NCBI GenBank assembly: GCA_963575745.1
Contig: CAUYUJ010019618.1
Location: 111,322-175,321, forward strand
Direction: 5' to 3'
DNA length: 64,000 nucleotides
DNA from: Prorocentrum cordatum
Lineage: Eukaryota > Sar > Dinophyceae > Prorocentrales > Prorocentraceae
Of the stretch, positions 10,388 through 19,612 are shown piece after piece; within the stretch, counting starts at the first letter, position 1, and each line of letters begins with the position of its first letter. The translations under genes were made by a program, and so were the position numbers. The notes beneath the pieces were generated by a model. The model did not search any database. It worked only from the letters and a program-made list of their open reading frames with translations, and was not told the origin of the DNA.

Positions 10388-10641
10388 AGTTATGTCGGTT
10401 TGATGTTTTGATTTTCTCAATGTTTATCCTGGTCAGTTTTCTGCGCCTGCCAGGCACTGGCAGCGGAGGTGCGATGCCAGGGAGGCGGTCTTGGTCGGCC
10501 TGCTGCAGGACCGCACCCCCCCCTCTGCCCCGCGCTGCCAAGAAGGGAGGGCTCCTGTTTGAGGGGATAAACGAGGGGGGACCGAATAAACGAAAGAAGA
10601 GGCCCCTCTCATGGGGGTGAGCTTACTTCGTCGTTCCCCGA

Positions 10642-11580
10642 CAGGAGCAGCAGAACGTAACAGCAGCGCAGCCGCCGCCCCCGCAGGGGGGGCCAACGCC
10701 ACCGATCGGCCCGCCACCCGCAGCACTGTTAGCAGCAGCAGCGGCTGGACACCCCGCAGCAGCAGCAGCAGCAGCAGCACCGCCCGCAGCAGCAGCAGCA
10801 GCAGCGGCAGCACCTGCCGAAGCAATGCAGGTTGACGGATCCGACGACGGAGCCCGAGAGGGGGAGGAAGGAGAGGAGGATGAGGGCGAGGAGGAAGAGG
10901 GCATGGAGGAGGAAGCGGAGTCAGAGGAGCCTGATGAGCTGATGAGGCTAGAGGAAGAGCACGCAAGGCAGCATCGGAGGCTCTTGCGGGCATTGAATCG
11001 CACGGAGGCGGCGCAGAGGTGCGTCGAAAGGCACAAAGAGCGCCTTCTGCAGGAGCAGGAGCGCAGGGCAGAGCAGGAGATCATCCGCCTGAGGCGGGCG
11101 CAACAACAGCAGAGGGACGCCGCGCTGAGGCGGGAGGCAGAGGCCCGCCTGGAGCTGCAGAGGGCAGCAGAGGCCGCCGAAGCGCAGGCGAGGACGAGGC
11201 TGCTGGCTGCCGAAGCGGCCGCGCGGAGGGCGGAAGAGGCGGCCAAGGCTGCCTAGGATGCGGAGGACGCAGCGCGGGCCAAGGAGGAAGCGGAGCAGAA
11301 ACAGAAACGAGAGGCAGAGGAGCGGCAGGCGGCAGAGACGGCAGCGCCAGAAACGGCAACACCAGAGCAGCCAGAGACGGGCGCAGCAACGGCGGACGCA
11401 GCCAGGGCGGACGCGGAGAACGCAGACAACAAAAAGAAGGACCCCAAAGCAAACAAAAGGCCCCGCGCGGACCAGGCGGGGGGCAGACCCTCGAAAGGAG
11501 GGAGGGGCGACAAAGACCAGGACAAGGACACTGAGAAGGACAAGGGCAAGCGCCCGAAGGCGACCTCTAAGAGGGGCTAG
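10642..11580 (+). pseudogene. Acidic coiled-coil exon with in-frame TAG
   Basis: After an acceptor-like CCCCGACAG the frame reads Gln/Pro/Ala-rich, then an acidic run (EGEEGEEDEGEEEEG), then a long Arg/Glu/Ala/Gln coiled coil. TAG interrupts it at 11254-11256, but the same frame continues for another 108 codons (DAEDAARAKEEAEQKQK...) to TAG at 11578-11580. Composition is unchanged across the TAG, so it looks like a point mutation or error (GAG to TAG fits) in one protein of about 313 codons. It probably belongs with C1 upstream. A scaffold or nucleic-acid-binding role is only a guess. Confidence 0.55.
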
Positions 11581-11917
11581 GACCGCTTCTCCATCCTCCT
11601 GGTCACTCTTCCTCCTGCTCCTGCTTGTCGCCCGCCCTCCTCCTTGTCCATATCCCTCTTGCTTATGCTCTTCCTCCTTGTCAATCTTCCTCCTGCACCC
11701 CCATCCGCCCCAGGACGGCGCGCCCTGAGCCGCGGGGCGACCGCGTCGGCGACGGCGCCGACATCCATATACATGCGCGCGGCCTCTCGCGCCAGAATAG
11801 AGGCGGTACGGGTTAAGGGGGCTCTGATTGACTGTGGCCCCTTCATTGCAGGGGCGCGCGCGGCTGCCCCTGGCAGAGGGGGCGGGCGATCACGAAACCG
11901 ATTATCTTAAGGGGAAA

Positions 11918-12072
11918 TTCTCTTTGGAGAATTCTCTTAAGATTCTCTTAAGAGAATTCTCTTAAGAGAATTCTCTTAAGAGAATTCTCTTAAGAGAATT
12001 GTGTGGATGTCTCAGGCAAAACCAACAATTCTCTTAAGAGAATTCTCTTAAGAGAATTCTCTTAAGAGAATC
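11918..12072. repeat. Palindromic satellite AATTCTCTTAAGAG
   Basis: About nine copies of a 14-bp unit that is its own reverse complement. The array is split near 12001-12027 by GTGGATGTCTCAGGCAAAACC, a relative of the 75-bp repeat core at 2824. The array can extrude as cruciforms. Confidence 0.9.
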
Positions 12073-12156
12073 TCTCTCAAGGTCGCTTGCAGCGCACCCC
12101 CCCTCGCTGCATGGGGGCCAGACGAGTCCCGCTGAGGGGCGAAACGCCCCTGGCTG

Positions 12157-12158
<2 letters not shown>

Positions 12159-12245
<87 letters not shown>

Positions 12246-12405
12246 TGTGTGTGTGTGTGTGTTGTGTGTGTGTGTGTGTGTAGTGTGTGTGTGTTGTGTG
12301 TGTGTGTGGTGTGTGTGTGTGAGTTGTGTGTGGTGTGTGTGTGTTGTGTGTGGTGTGTTGTGTGTGTATTGGTGTGTGTGTGTGTGTGTGTGTTGTGTGT
12401 GTGTG

Positions 12406-12443
<38 letters not shown>
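12159..12443. repeat. (GT)n microsatellite
   Basis: About 285 bp of GT dinucleotides with occasional GTT or TAG interruptions. Cys/Val frames on plus and Thr/His frames on minus are artefacts. Confidence 0.97.
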
Positions 12444-13181
12444 TGGTGTGGCGTGCGGGTGGGGGGTGTGGGGGGGTGGGGGGGGGAGGGGGCGGGGCTG
12501 GACCGTATCTGACGGGCCCCCTAGGGGGGTTTGGGGGCGCGGTGTTCCTGATTGAGGGGGGGCCCTGAAACATCTTTGACGGGCCCCTTGCGGAGGGGCA
12601 CCGCCGTCCTTACTGAGGGTGAGCCCCTTTAATGAGGGGGGGCAGTGTGAGCAGGGGCAGCAGGGGGGAGCAGTAGCATTGCATCATGGGTGAGTCGTTC
12701 GGGCCCCTGTGCTTGCCTGCCGCGCAAAGCAATCCAGAGAGGGGGGTGCCCCTTTTTGAGGGGGCGCGCACCCCTTACTGAGGGGGAGGCCCTGGCACAC
12801 CCCCTCCCCCTCCCCGCCTCACCGCTGATGAGGTAGCACCCCTTCTCTTCGAGGGGGAGGAGGCGACCGCGTGGGTTGCGAGCCCCTTCGAGGGGAGAGA
12901 AACGAACCCCTGGCTGAGGGGAAGGCTCGACGATACTGAAATGTACCACCACACACGCCACACCCACAGCACCACACCACACCCACACGCACCACTGAAG
13001 TGCGCGGGGAAGGCCCCCGACGATCTACTTGCCATTCGCAGGCGTTTCGGCTGCCGCAGGGCATTTCGATTTTGCTGCTGTATTCCAAATTTCAGGGGTC
13101 AGTCCCGCGGCAGCCATGCCCGCCCCAGGAGTAGTCTCTCCTCTGCTCCTGCTGGGCACTCTCCTCACACCGTTGTGCAGC
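12444..13181. other. Intergenic, dense CCCC...GGGG hairpins
   Basis: Holds eight or more hairpins, for example CCCCTTACTGAGGGG (about 12770), CCCCTTCTCTTCGAGGGGG (12838), CCCCTTCGAGGGG (12882) and CCCCTGGCTGAGGGG (12906). A CA-rich stretch lies at 12944-12985. Probable 5' region of D1; no separate gene seen. Confidence 0.55.
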
Positions 13182-14456
13182 ATGGCGCCGAAGAAGAAGA
13201 TCGAGGGCCAGGGCGCACCAGCGGCGAAGAAGTCGAAGGCGGCCCCGAAGGGGCACGGGCTCGACAAGCAGGAGGCCGACAAGATGAGGGCGTGGCTCAA
13301 GTACCAGTCGGAGAAGAAGGACGGCAGCGGGAAACCTACGAGCACAGCAGAATCCGCCAGAGCAGCCCAGGCGCTTTGGAACGGGATGAAGGACCCAGCC
13401 GATCGGAAGCGTTTCTTGCAGACCTTCGCGAGTGACAAGGATAAGACACTTGACTGGTTGGCCACCTTCGAAGAGAGATGCGCGAATGAAGAGGTGCACA
13501 CGCGCTCTGCCAAGAAAGGGTACCGGAATGTATCGCAGGCACTGGCCCTCAAGAACCTCACCATCAAAGACTTTGCGAACATCCAGGAAGCCACTGCCTT
13601 CGTGCAGGAATGGTGGGGGGAGAACAGCGAAGAGCATGGCGCCAAAGAAGAATTCCCCATCAAGGGAGATGTCAAGGACAGGCCTCTGTGGAAGGAGTGG
13701 TGCTTCGTCGAGCGCAACATGGACGATGACCAGCTGGCGACGAAGGACTCGCGCACCTTCAAGGGGACGTCCAACCTGAAGAACCTGAAGCAACTCGAAG
13801 CTGCAGGCATCAGGATGGCCGAGCTCCCGTCGTCCAGCGCTTCGGGGTCGGGTGGGGGCGGCGAGGTGAAGATCGAGAATCCGCACTGGCCAGAGATCGT
13901 GAGTAAGAAGGACGAGATCGCGCGCCGTCCTCGGCAGCCGCCCCCTGCCCTTCCATCTCTGGTGCTCTGCCAGACCCCTCCCAGAGGGGGGCCCTCTCCC
14001 CCGCCGCGCCCCCGCCGCCCCTCCTGGAGGGGATGGCGATAGAAACTGGTTCGTATCCGTTCTGTCGTGCGTTGTTTGCGTTGAAAAGCATGTCGGCGCA
14101 TTGCTTGTTTATGATCCCTACCAAGGCAAATGCTGGTCAAGTATCAGAAGGAGCTGAAGTTCCTAAAGCACACGAAGAATCAGTTGCTCGCGAAGGCTGG
14201 GGATCAGGATCAGAAGGACCGTCAGAGCTTCCAGAACTGGGCCGATGAGTGCAAGAAGTGCGTGGACAATGCGGACCAGCACGAGACGGCGATGGAGGTT
14301 CTGATTGCGAAAATTGAGGGCGCTGATTCTGTCGGCAAGGACACGGACATGTACGATAAGCTGAAGAATGAGGTCCAGGCCGCCTACAACACACACGAGC
14401 ACATGTACGAGGGCATTCAGCTCTCGGTCAAGCGCTTCAAGAAGTTCCTCAATTGA
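13182..14456 (+). CDS. D1: basic helical protein with C-terminal coiled coil
   Basis: ATG at 13182 (MAPKKKIEGQG) is the first ATG of a frame that is open further upstream; the Lys-rich start could be a nuclear localisation signal. Exons 13182-13921 and 14126-14456 join in phase 2 to give about 356 aa. The middle carries an alpha-helical domain (MKDPADRKRFLQTFA..., WLATFEERCANEE, SAKKGYRNVSQALALKN). The join gives KKDEIAQMLVKYQKELKF, which runs smoothly into a C-terminal coiled coil. The intron starts GC and ends AG and contains a CCCCTCCCAGAGGGG hairpin. D2 in cassette 2 has the same order and a phase-2 GC-AG intron at the matching place. Function unknown. Confidence 0.65.
13922..14125 (+). 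other. GC-AG intron of D1 (204 nt)
   Basis: Starts GCGCCGTCC, ends CTACCAAG. Contains CCCCTCCCAGAGGGG and CCCCTCCTGGAGGGG hairpins. Dinoflagellates are known for GC donors. Phase 2, as in D2. Confidence 0.6.
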
Positions 14457-14821
14457 GCTGCGGCCCTACATCTACATCTACATATCAGTATTTACATGCA
14501 TATATGCAGTAGGGTTTGAGATGCTCTGCCTCGCCCGACCACGCGCATGCAGCGCTGCCTTTCCGACGCCCGTGGGAAAACGAGAACTTGCCGCTTCCTC
14601 TGCCAGGGGTGCCCCTTCGTGAGGGGCCGCGTGTTTCTGGGTTTGCCAGTAAAGAAGCCCCCCTCATCGCAGGGGCGTGGGGGGAGGGGGGGGCGGGGGG
14701 GAGGGGGGCTTGGTATCATCAGGAGGGGAGTAGCAGGAGGGGAGGGGCATGAAAGGGATTGAAGGAGGGCGCGGAGGAGGGGCGCGGGAAAGGGCAAGGG
14801 CCCCTTGCCTCAGCCGCGCAT
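14457..14821. other. Intergenic between D1 and T1
   Basis: A TCTACATCTACATAT stretch follows the D1 stop. Hairpins CCCCTTCGTGAGGGG (14611) and CCCCCCTCATCGCAGGGG (14658) follow, then a G-rich run. No gene seen. Confidence 0.5.
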
Positions 14822-14846
14822 GTCCGTAGCCACTGCAGTGGCTCAA
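14822..14846 (+). other. Diverged spliced-leader relic before T1
   Basis: Reads TCCGTAGCCA, then CTGCAGT, then GGCTCAAG. The first ten and last eight bases match the SL exactly; the central TTTT is replaced by seven bases. It lies 40 nt before the T1 ATG and on the same strand, the spacing expected if an SL-capped T1 mRNA had been copied into the genome. Confidence 0.75.
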
Positions 14847-14886
14847 GGCCGCCGCGCTCGCGCCTGTCTCCCGCGGGCCCCGCGGG

Positions 14887-16764
14887 ATGCTTTCCAGGCG
14901 GCGGTTGCCTTATGACAGGTTGGGCTTGCCGCCGGAGAGGCGGCTGAGAGCGAACGTGCAGGACCTGATAAGCAGCAACGTGGTCAGCGGGCAGCGCGGC
15001 GCTCAGCTGATCAATGACTGCGTCTCTGCATCTGCGACAGGTCTCTCCGACCTGCACACTGCGGAGTCAACGTCGGGCATGAAAAACGCTGCCAGGAAGT
15101 TCAGGCGGGATTTCTTCAGGAAAGGGTGGCCTCCGCTCTATCACTGCCAGGTGAGGGGCTGGGACCCCAAGTCTGAAACAGAACAACTGATGGACTTAGC
15201 GATGATGCTTCCTCACGAAATACTTCATCAACTTCATCATTTTGGCGAGCGGAGCGTGCTACTGGAGACGTCGAGTCTCGACGGCGTGTCTCTGCGCCAC
15301 GTGCAAAGAGCAAGGGCGGAGAGTGGTCGCAACGACCTGGTGGCCCTGGGCGTGTGGCAGGGCGGGGTCCCTTGCTTCTGGGGCCGATCGATGAGCGCAG
15401 AGATCATCAGCCTCATGTTGCCAGGGGCTGCGGGGCGCTGGAAAAACCTGCGGGCCCCAATCGCAGCGTTCCTCAAAGAGCACGTGGGCCCCAACACATT
15501 TGATGATGTTTTTGCAGTGGTGCAGTGGAGCTTTGTTCACTTGGCTGCGAAGCGCTGGCCGGCGGCACGGCACGACGGCTCTCCCTTCGGCGCGCAGGAC
15601 GCATGGAGGAAGCGCCGACAAGTGGCCGATGCAACCCTACCAATTGGCGGAGTGCTTTGCCAGATCAAAGGGGACTGGAAGATGATGAAGGAGGTGCTCA
15701 AGCTACCTGGCTGGCAAGATGACGAAGTATGCTTCCTGTGCAACATCAAGAAGGACGAGGCCATGGGAGCGCAACACATCAGGGGAGGAAGGAAATCCCC
15801 TCTGGGAGGGGGTGCGTCGTCGTCGTTTTGCGGCCCCTTCCAGGGGGGGTGGAGGAGGAGGGGGAGGAGGGGTGGAGGAGGAGGAGGGAGGAGGAGGAGG
15901 AGGAGTGTTTTTGACTACTCCCCGCAGGTGAAATCGCAGACTGGGAGAGACGCGCCGTGGAGAACGCACCGACGCACATGGCCAGAAGTCCTTGCGAAGA
16001 TTATCGTTTCAGGCGAGCAGGTGTGCCCTCTCTTCCAAGTGCCGTATGCGAACGAAAAGTTGCTGAAGCTAGATTGGTTACACGTTGTTGATCTTAGAGT
16101 AGCGGCTGACTTCATAGGGGGTTTGCTATGGTATCTTGTAACGCACAAAAAGGTGGCTGGAACTACCCAGAAAGGCCGCGTCTCCACACTACATGGTCAT
16201 TTGATGGCGTTCTACGACAGGCAGCCGCCAGGTGAGAAGACCAGCCGCCTATCGAGACTGACGCGGGGCGTTGTGAAAGGAAAAAAAGCAACGACGGCTA
16301 AGATGAGGTGCGGCGCGGGGATGCTCAGGCACATGGTTCCATGGGCATTGGAGATGGCGGAGGCTTTCCTTGATAGGAGGAATGGCGTCGACGAGCGGGC
16401 AGCTGTAGAATCGTCCATTCACGCAGGGATGAAAAGCTTATGTCGGTGTTACGAGGCACTCTCTGACAATCACCCATTTGCTGTGGACATTCTTAGAGAG
16501 CATTCGAGTAAGTTTGCCACGCAGACGGCCGCTTTGCAAGACGCGCTTCCTGCCCATTTTAAAGTGAAGCCTAAAATGCACATGTTTCTGGAGCTGTGCA
16601 TGGGCGGCGGTGAACCAGCGAAGCACTGGAACTATAGGGATGAGGATTTCGGTGGATCTGTAGCTGCATTTGGCCGAAGGAGGGGCCAAAGGAGGTCCAT
16701 GAGAGCGTTTTCGGTGGCATGCATCTCTAAGTTCTGCGGCCAGCCGATTGTGCGCATGCTTTGA
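14887..16764 (+). CDS. T1: transposase-like protein (CxxC, DxxH, KPKxH)
   Basis: 625 codons from an ATG 40 nt after the SL relic. An N-terminal helical region (YDRLGLPPERRLRANVQ, then WPPLYHCQVRGWD, LPHEILHQLHHFG, GGVPCFWGRS) resembles large families in dinoflagellate protein sets (recalled). Candidate functional residues: D263 (KGDWKMMKE), C282 and C285 (CFLCNIKKDE), D396 and H399 (LDWLHVVDLRVAAD), K561-P562-K563...H565, and D585/E586/D587 (YRDEDFGGSVA). The order D, CxxC, DxxH, KPKxH, acidic resembles DDE transposases of the tnp2/Plavaka type; that assignment is inference. An in-frame 147-nt stretch at 15781-15927 with Arg/Gly composition, two hairpins and a CCCCGCAG end is probably a retained intron, leaving about 576 aa. 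Confidence 0.75.
   Translation: MLSRRRLPYDRLGLPPERRLRANVQDLISSNVVSGQRGAQLINDCVSASATGLSDLHTAESTSGMKNAARKFRRDFFRKGWPPLYHCQVRGWDPKSETEQLMDLAMMLPHEILHQLHHFGERSVLLETSSLDGVSLRHVQRARAESGRNDLVALGVWQGGVPCFWGRSMSAEIISLMLPGAAGRWKNLRAPIAAFLKEHVGPNTFDDVFAVVQWSFVHLAAKRWPAARHDGSPFGAQDAWRKRRQVADATLPIGGVLCQIKGDWKMMKEVLKLPGWQDDEVCFLCNIKKDEAMGAQHIRGGRKSPLGGGASSSFCGPFQGGWRRRGRRGGGGGGRRRRRSVFDYSPQVKSQTGRDAPWRTHRRTWPEVLAKIIVSGEQVCPLFQVPYANEKLLKLDWLHVVDLRVAADFIGGLLWYLVTHKKVAGTTQKGRVSTLHGHLMAFYDRQPPGEKTSRLSRLTRGVVKGKKATTAKMRCGAGMLRHMVPWALEMAEAFLDRRNGVDERAAVESSIHAGMKSLCRCYEALSDNHPFAVDILREHSSKFATQTAALQDALPAHFKVKPKMHMFLELCMGGGEPAKHWNYRDEDFGGSVAAFGRRRGQRRSMRAFSVACISKFCGQPIVRML
15781..15927 (+). other. Probable in-frame intron in T1
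   Basis: 147 nt, a multiple of three, phase 0. Contains CCCCTCTGGGAGGGGG and CCCCTTCCAGGGGG and a GGA-rich tract, ends TACTCCCCGCAG. Its removal joins GAQHI to VKSQTGRDAPWR. The donor side is non-canonical (ATC then AGGGGA), so the exact edge is uncertain. Confidence 0.5.
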
Positions 16765-16947
16765 AAAGAACGCTTCTGTGTGTATCGTTGTCATTCATTG
16801 CTGTCGGCTCAAATATATGTTGGACCCCTCCCAGTGGGGCGAGCGCGAGCATGGGCGCTGAAGCCCCGTTTGCCCCAAAACGGCGGGTCGAACTATTTTC
16901 GGCGCGCCCGAACTATAGATCGACCCGCAGAAAAGTATAACCCCCGC

Positions 16948-16995
16948 ATTATAGTTCGACCCCGCACTATAGATCGACCTTGGAGTCTCAAGGTA
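16948..16995 (-). repeat. Right terminal inverted repeat, cassette 1
   Basis: Reverse complement of 7338-7385 with one mismatch. Just inside (16886-16928) are two more boxes, GGGTCGAACTATTTTCGG and GAACTATAGATCGACCC, arranged as a palindrome. Confidence 0.9.
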
Positions 16996-18870
16996 GGCAC
17001 GGGAGGGTGCCCGGGAGGGTGGCCCGGGAGGGTTGCCCCGGGAGGGTGGCCCGGGAGGGTGGGGCGAGACTCGGCCCGGGAGGGTGGCCCAGGAGGGTCC
17101 CCGAGGGTGATCAAGGCCCGGGAGGGTGGCCCGGGAGGGTGGAGCCCGGGAGGGTGGCCGGCGAGGGTCTCCGAGGGTGGGGCCCGGAAGGGTGGGGCCC
17201 GGGAGGGTGCAGGAGGGTGGCCCGGGAGGTGGGCGCGGGAGCGTCCCCGGGGGTGGCGCGCGGGAGGGTGGCCCGGGAGGGTAGAGCCCAAGAGGTTGGC
17301 CCGGGAGGGTGGCAGGAGGCCCGGGAGGGTGGCCCGGGAGGGTGGCCCGGGAGGGTGGCCCGGAAGGGTGGGCCCGGGAGGATGGGCCCGGCAGGGTGGC
17401 CCGGAGTGGGTGGGTCGGGAGGGTGGGCCCGGGAGGGTGGCCCGGGAGGGTGGCCGGGAGGGTGGCCCAGAGAGGGTGGGCTGGGGAGGGTGGGCCAGCA
17501 GGGAGGGTGGGGGTGGCCCGGAGAGGGTGGCCCCGTCCGGGTGGTGGCCCGGGGAGGGTGGGCCCGGTGAGGGCGCCCCTGGCTGAGGGTTGGCCCGGAA
17601 CCGGGTTCCCGAGGGTGGGGCCCCGGTAGGGTGGCCCGGGAGGGCGGCCGGGATGTGCCCCGGTGAGGGTGGCCCGGTCGAGCGGTGGCCGGGTGAGGTC
17701 TTCGAGGTATGGGTGGGCCAGGGAGGGTGACCCGGGGAAAGGTGGCCTTGGCCTGAGGGCGGCCCGCGAGGGTCGGCCCGGAGATCTGAGGGTGGGCCGG
17801 GAAGGTGGGCCCGGGAGGGTGGGGCCGGGCGCGGGAGGGAGGGCCCGGGAATACATGACCCGGCGAGGGTGGCCCGGGAGGATGGCCAGGAGGTGGCCCG
17901 GGAGGGTGCCCAGGATGGGCCCGGAGGGTGGGCCCGGGGAGGGTGGCCCGGGGAGGGTGGCCCGGGAGAGGTGTTGGCCCGGGAGAGTGGCCCGCGGTTA
18001 GGGTGGCTCGCGGGAGGGTGGGCCGGGAGGGTGGGCCCGGGAGAGTTGGGCCCGGGAGGGTTGGCCGGCGGGAGGGTGGCCCGGAGAGGTGGTGGGCCCG
18101 GGATTGAGGGTGGGCCGGCCCGGTGAGGGGGCCCGGGGTTAGTCCCCGAGGGATAGGGCCCGGAGGGTTACGCCAGGTGGAGGGGTGAGGGGTGGGGACC
18201 GGGGAGGGTGGCCCGGGAGGGTGTTGCCCGGGAGGGATGGCCGGGAGGGTGCGCCCGGGGAAGGTGGCTCGGGAAAGTGGGCCTGCCTGGGAGGGTGGCC
18301 CGGGAGGGTGGGCCTGGGACGGTGGCCCGGGAAGGGTGGGCCCGGGAGGATGCCCTGAGAGGGTGGCGCTCAGGAGGGTGGCGCCCAGGAGGGTGGGGTC
18401 TCCGAGGGTGGGGCCCGGGAGGGTGGCCCGGGAGGGCGGGGCTCCGAGGGTGGAGCCCCTGGAGGGTGGCCCGGGAGGGTGGCCCGGGAGGGTGGCCCGG
18501 GAGGGTCCCCGAGGGTGATCCCGGGCGGGTCCCCGAGGGCGGGGGGAGGGCGCCCAGGAGGATGGCCCCAGGGTGGGGTCTCCGAGGGTGGGGCCCCGGA
18601 GGGTGGATCGCGAGGGTAACCCGGGAGGGTGGCCCGGGAGAGCGGCCCGGGAGGGCGGAGTTCCGAGGGTGGAGTTCCGAGGGTGGGGCCCGGGGGGGTG
18701 GAGTTCCGAGAGAGGGTCCCCGAGTGCGGGGGGGGGCCGGGAGGGTTGCCCGGGAGGGTCCCCGAGGGTGGGCCTGCGCAAGCGCGACGGGAGGAGGAGG
18801 AGGAGGGGGGAGGAGGAGGGAGAGAGGGGGGAGGAGGGATGGAGGGAGGACGGCCACGAAGGGGAGTGCT
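16996..18870. repeat. GC-rich minisatellite, second piece
   Basis: Same unit and strand orientation as 4195-7337, with more degenerate units and higher-order inserts (GCGCAAGCGCGACGGGAGG followed by a GGAGG-rich stretch near 18775). All long frames here are artefacts. Confidence 0.93.
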
Positions 18871-19240
18871 CACGCCGGGAGGGTCCGGGGGCCGCGATCC
18901 ACTGGCGCGATCCGGTTCGCGATTCGATATCGACAGAGACGCGATCCGGTCCGCGATTCGATTCCGCGAGGTCGCGATCCGGTTCCCGGTTCGATTCGCC
19001 TGCGGTTCGCAGCGATCCGGTTCCAGGCGATGCGATTACGATTTCCCGACGGGGGCGCGCGGGCCCTCCCTGCCCGGCCTGCAGGAGCTGCGGCTCGATT
19101 GGAACAGCATCGGCGACGAGGGCGCGCGGGCCCTGGCGGGGGCGCTGCCCTCCCTGCCCGGCCTGCAGGAGCTGCGCCTGGGCGGCAACAGAGGTCCGCA
19201 CGAGATTCGATCCGGGTCGGTTCGATTCGGCGAAGAGGGT
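18871..19240 (+). pseudogene. Duplicated block with leucine-rich-repeat fragment (copy 1)
   Basis: Starts with several copies of GCGATCCGGTTCGCGATTCG, then about 19058-19196 encodes LRR-like sequence: PSLPGLQELRLDWNSIGDEG, then ARALAGALPSLPGLQELRL and GGN. This is the ribonuclease-inhibitor type of leucine-rich repeat, about one and a half repeats only. It is an isolated gene fragment within the minisatellite, with a second copy at 22858-23275. Confidence 0.6.
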
Positions 19241-19322
19241 GGCCCGGGAGGATGGCCCGGGAGGGTCCCCGAGGGTAGGGTGGAGTTCCGAGGGTGGGGC
19301 TCGGGAGGGTGGAGTTCCGAGG

Positions 19323-19465
19323 TGTGGCAGCAGGAGAGGCAAGCGAAATGTTTTCCCTTGAGCCATAAGTGGAACGGACGTCACACATGATGGTCCTCTG
19401 ACCATCTGTCCCTGAGTGAAACGCATATGCTAAACCTATGTCACAAAATATGGTCCCCAGCAACA
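19323..19465 (-). repeat. 3' LTR (143 bp)
   Basis: TG...CA repeat, one mismatch to 21784-21926 (C versus T at about 19358). On the minus strand it contains CCACTTATGGCTCAAG, reminiscent of an SL end. Confidence 0.9.
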
Positions 19466-19612
19466 TGGGTCCAACTTTCTCTAGGTTTAGCATTCCCCGG
19501 AAAATACTACAGAAGTCCGTGTCCACTGCCTTGCAGTGTCGGTCGGTATCGTGCCGATCGACGAACTCTGAAACTCGAAGCAGCAGCGCAGAGGATAAGA
19601 GAGGATAGCAGA

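Larger units (their letters stand above)
7338..16995 (+). mobile_element. Cassette 1: multigene transposon-like unit with inverted termini
   Basis: A 9.66-kb unit bounded by 48-bp inverted repeats (47 of 48 identical) that sit exactly where the flanking minisatellite breaks off and resumes. Inside, every recognisable gene is on the plus strand: A1, a zinc protein with coiled-coil exon, D1 and the transposase-like T1. Between and within genes are about 30 short hairpins of the form CCCCT-loop-AGGGG. No clear target-site duplication could be fixed, because both flanks are low-complexity. The call as a DNA transposon is inference from termini, gene content and nesting. Confidence 0.65.

Noticed and set aside
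13283-13298. GTGGCTCAAG within D1 as SL relic
   Set aside because: Inside conserved-looking coding sequence (RAWLKYQ) and without the TCCGTAG half.
18980-19000. GGTTCGATTCGCC as a pol III B box
   Set aside because: It is one instance of a repeated GCGATCCGGTTCGCGATTCG word in the LRR block.
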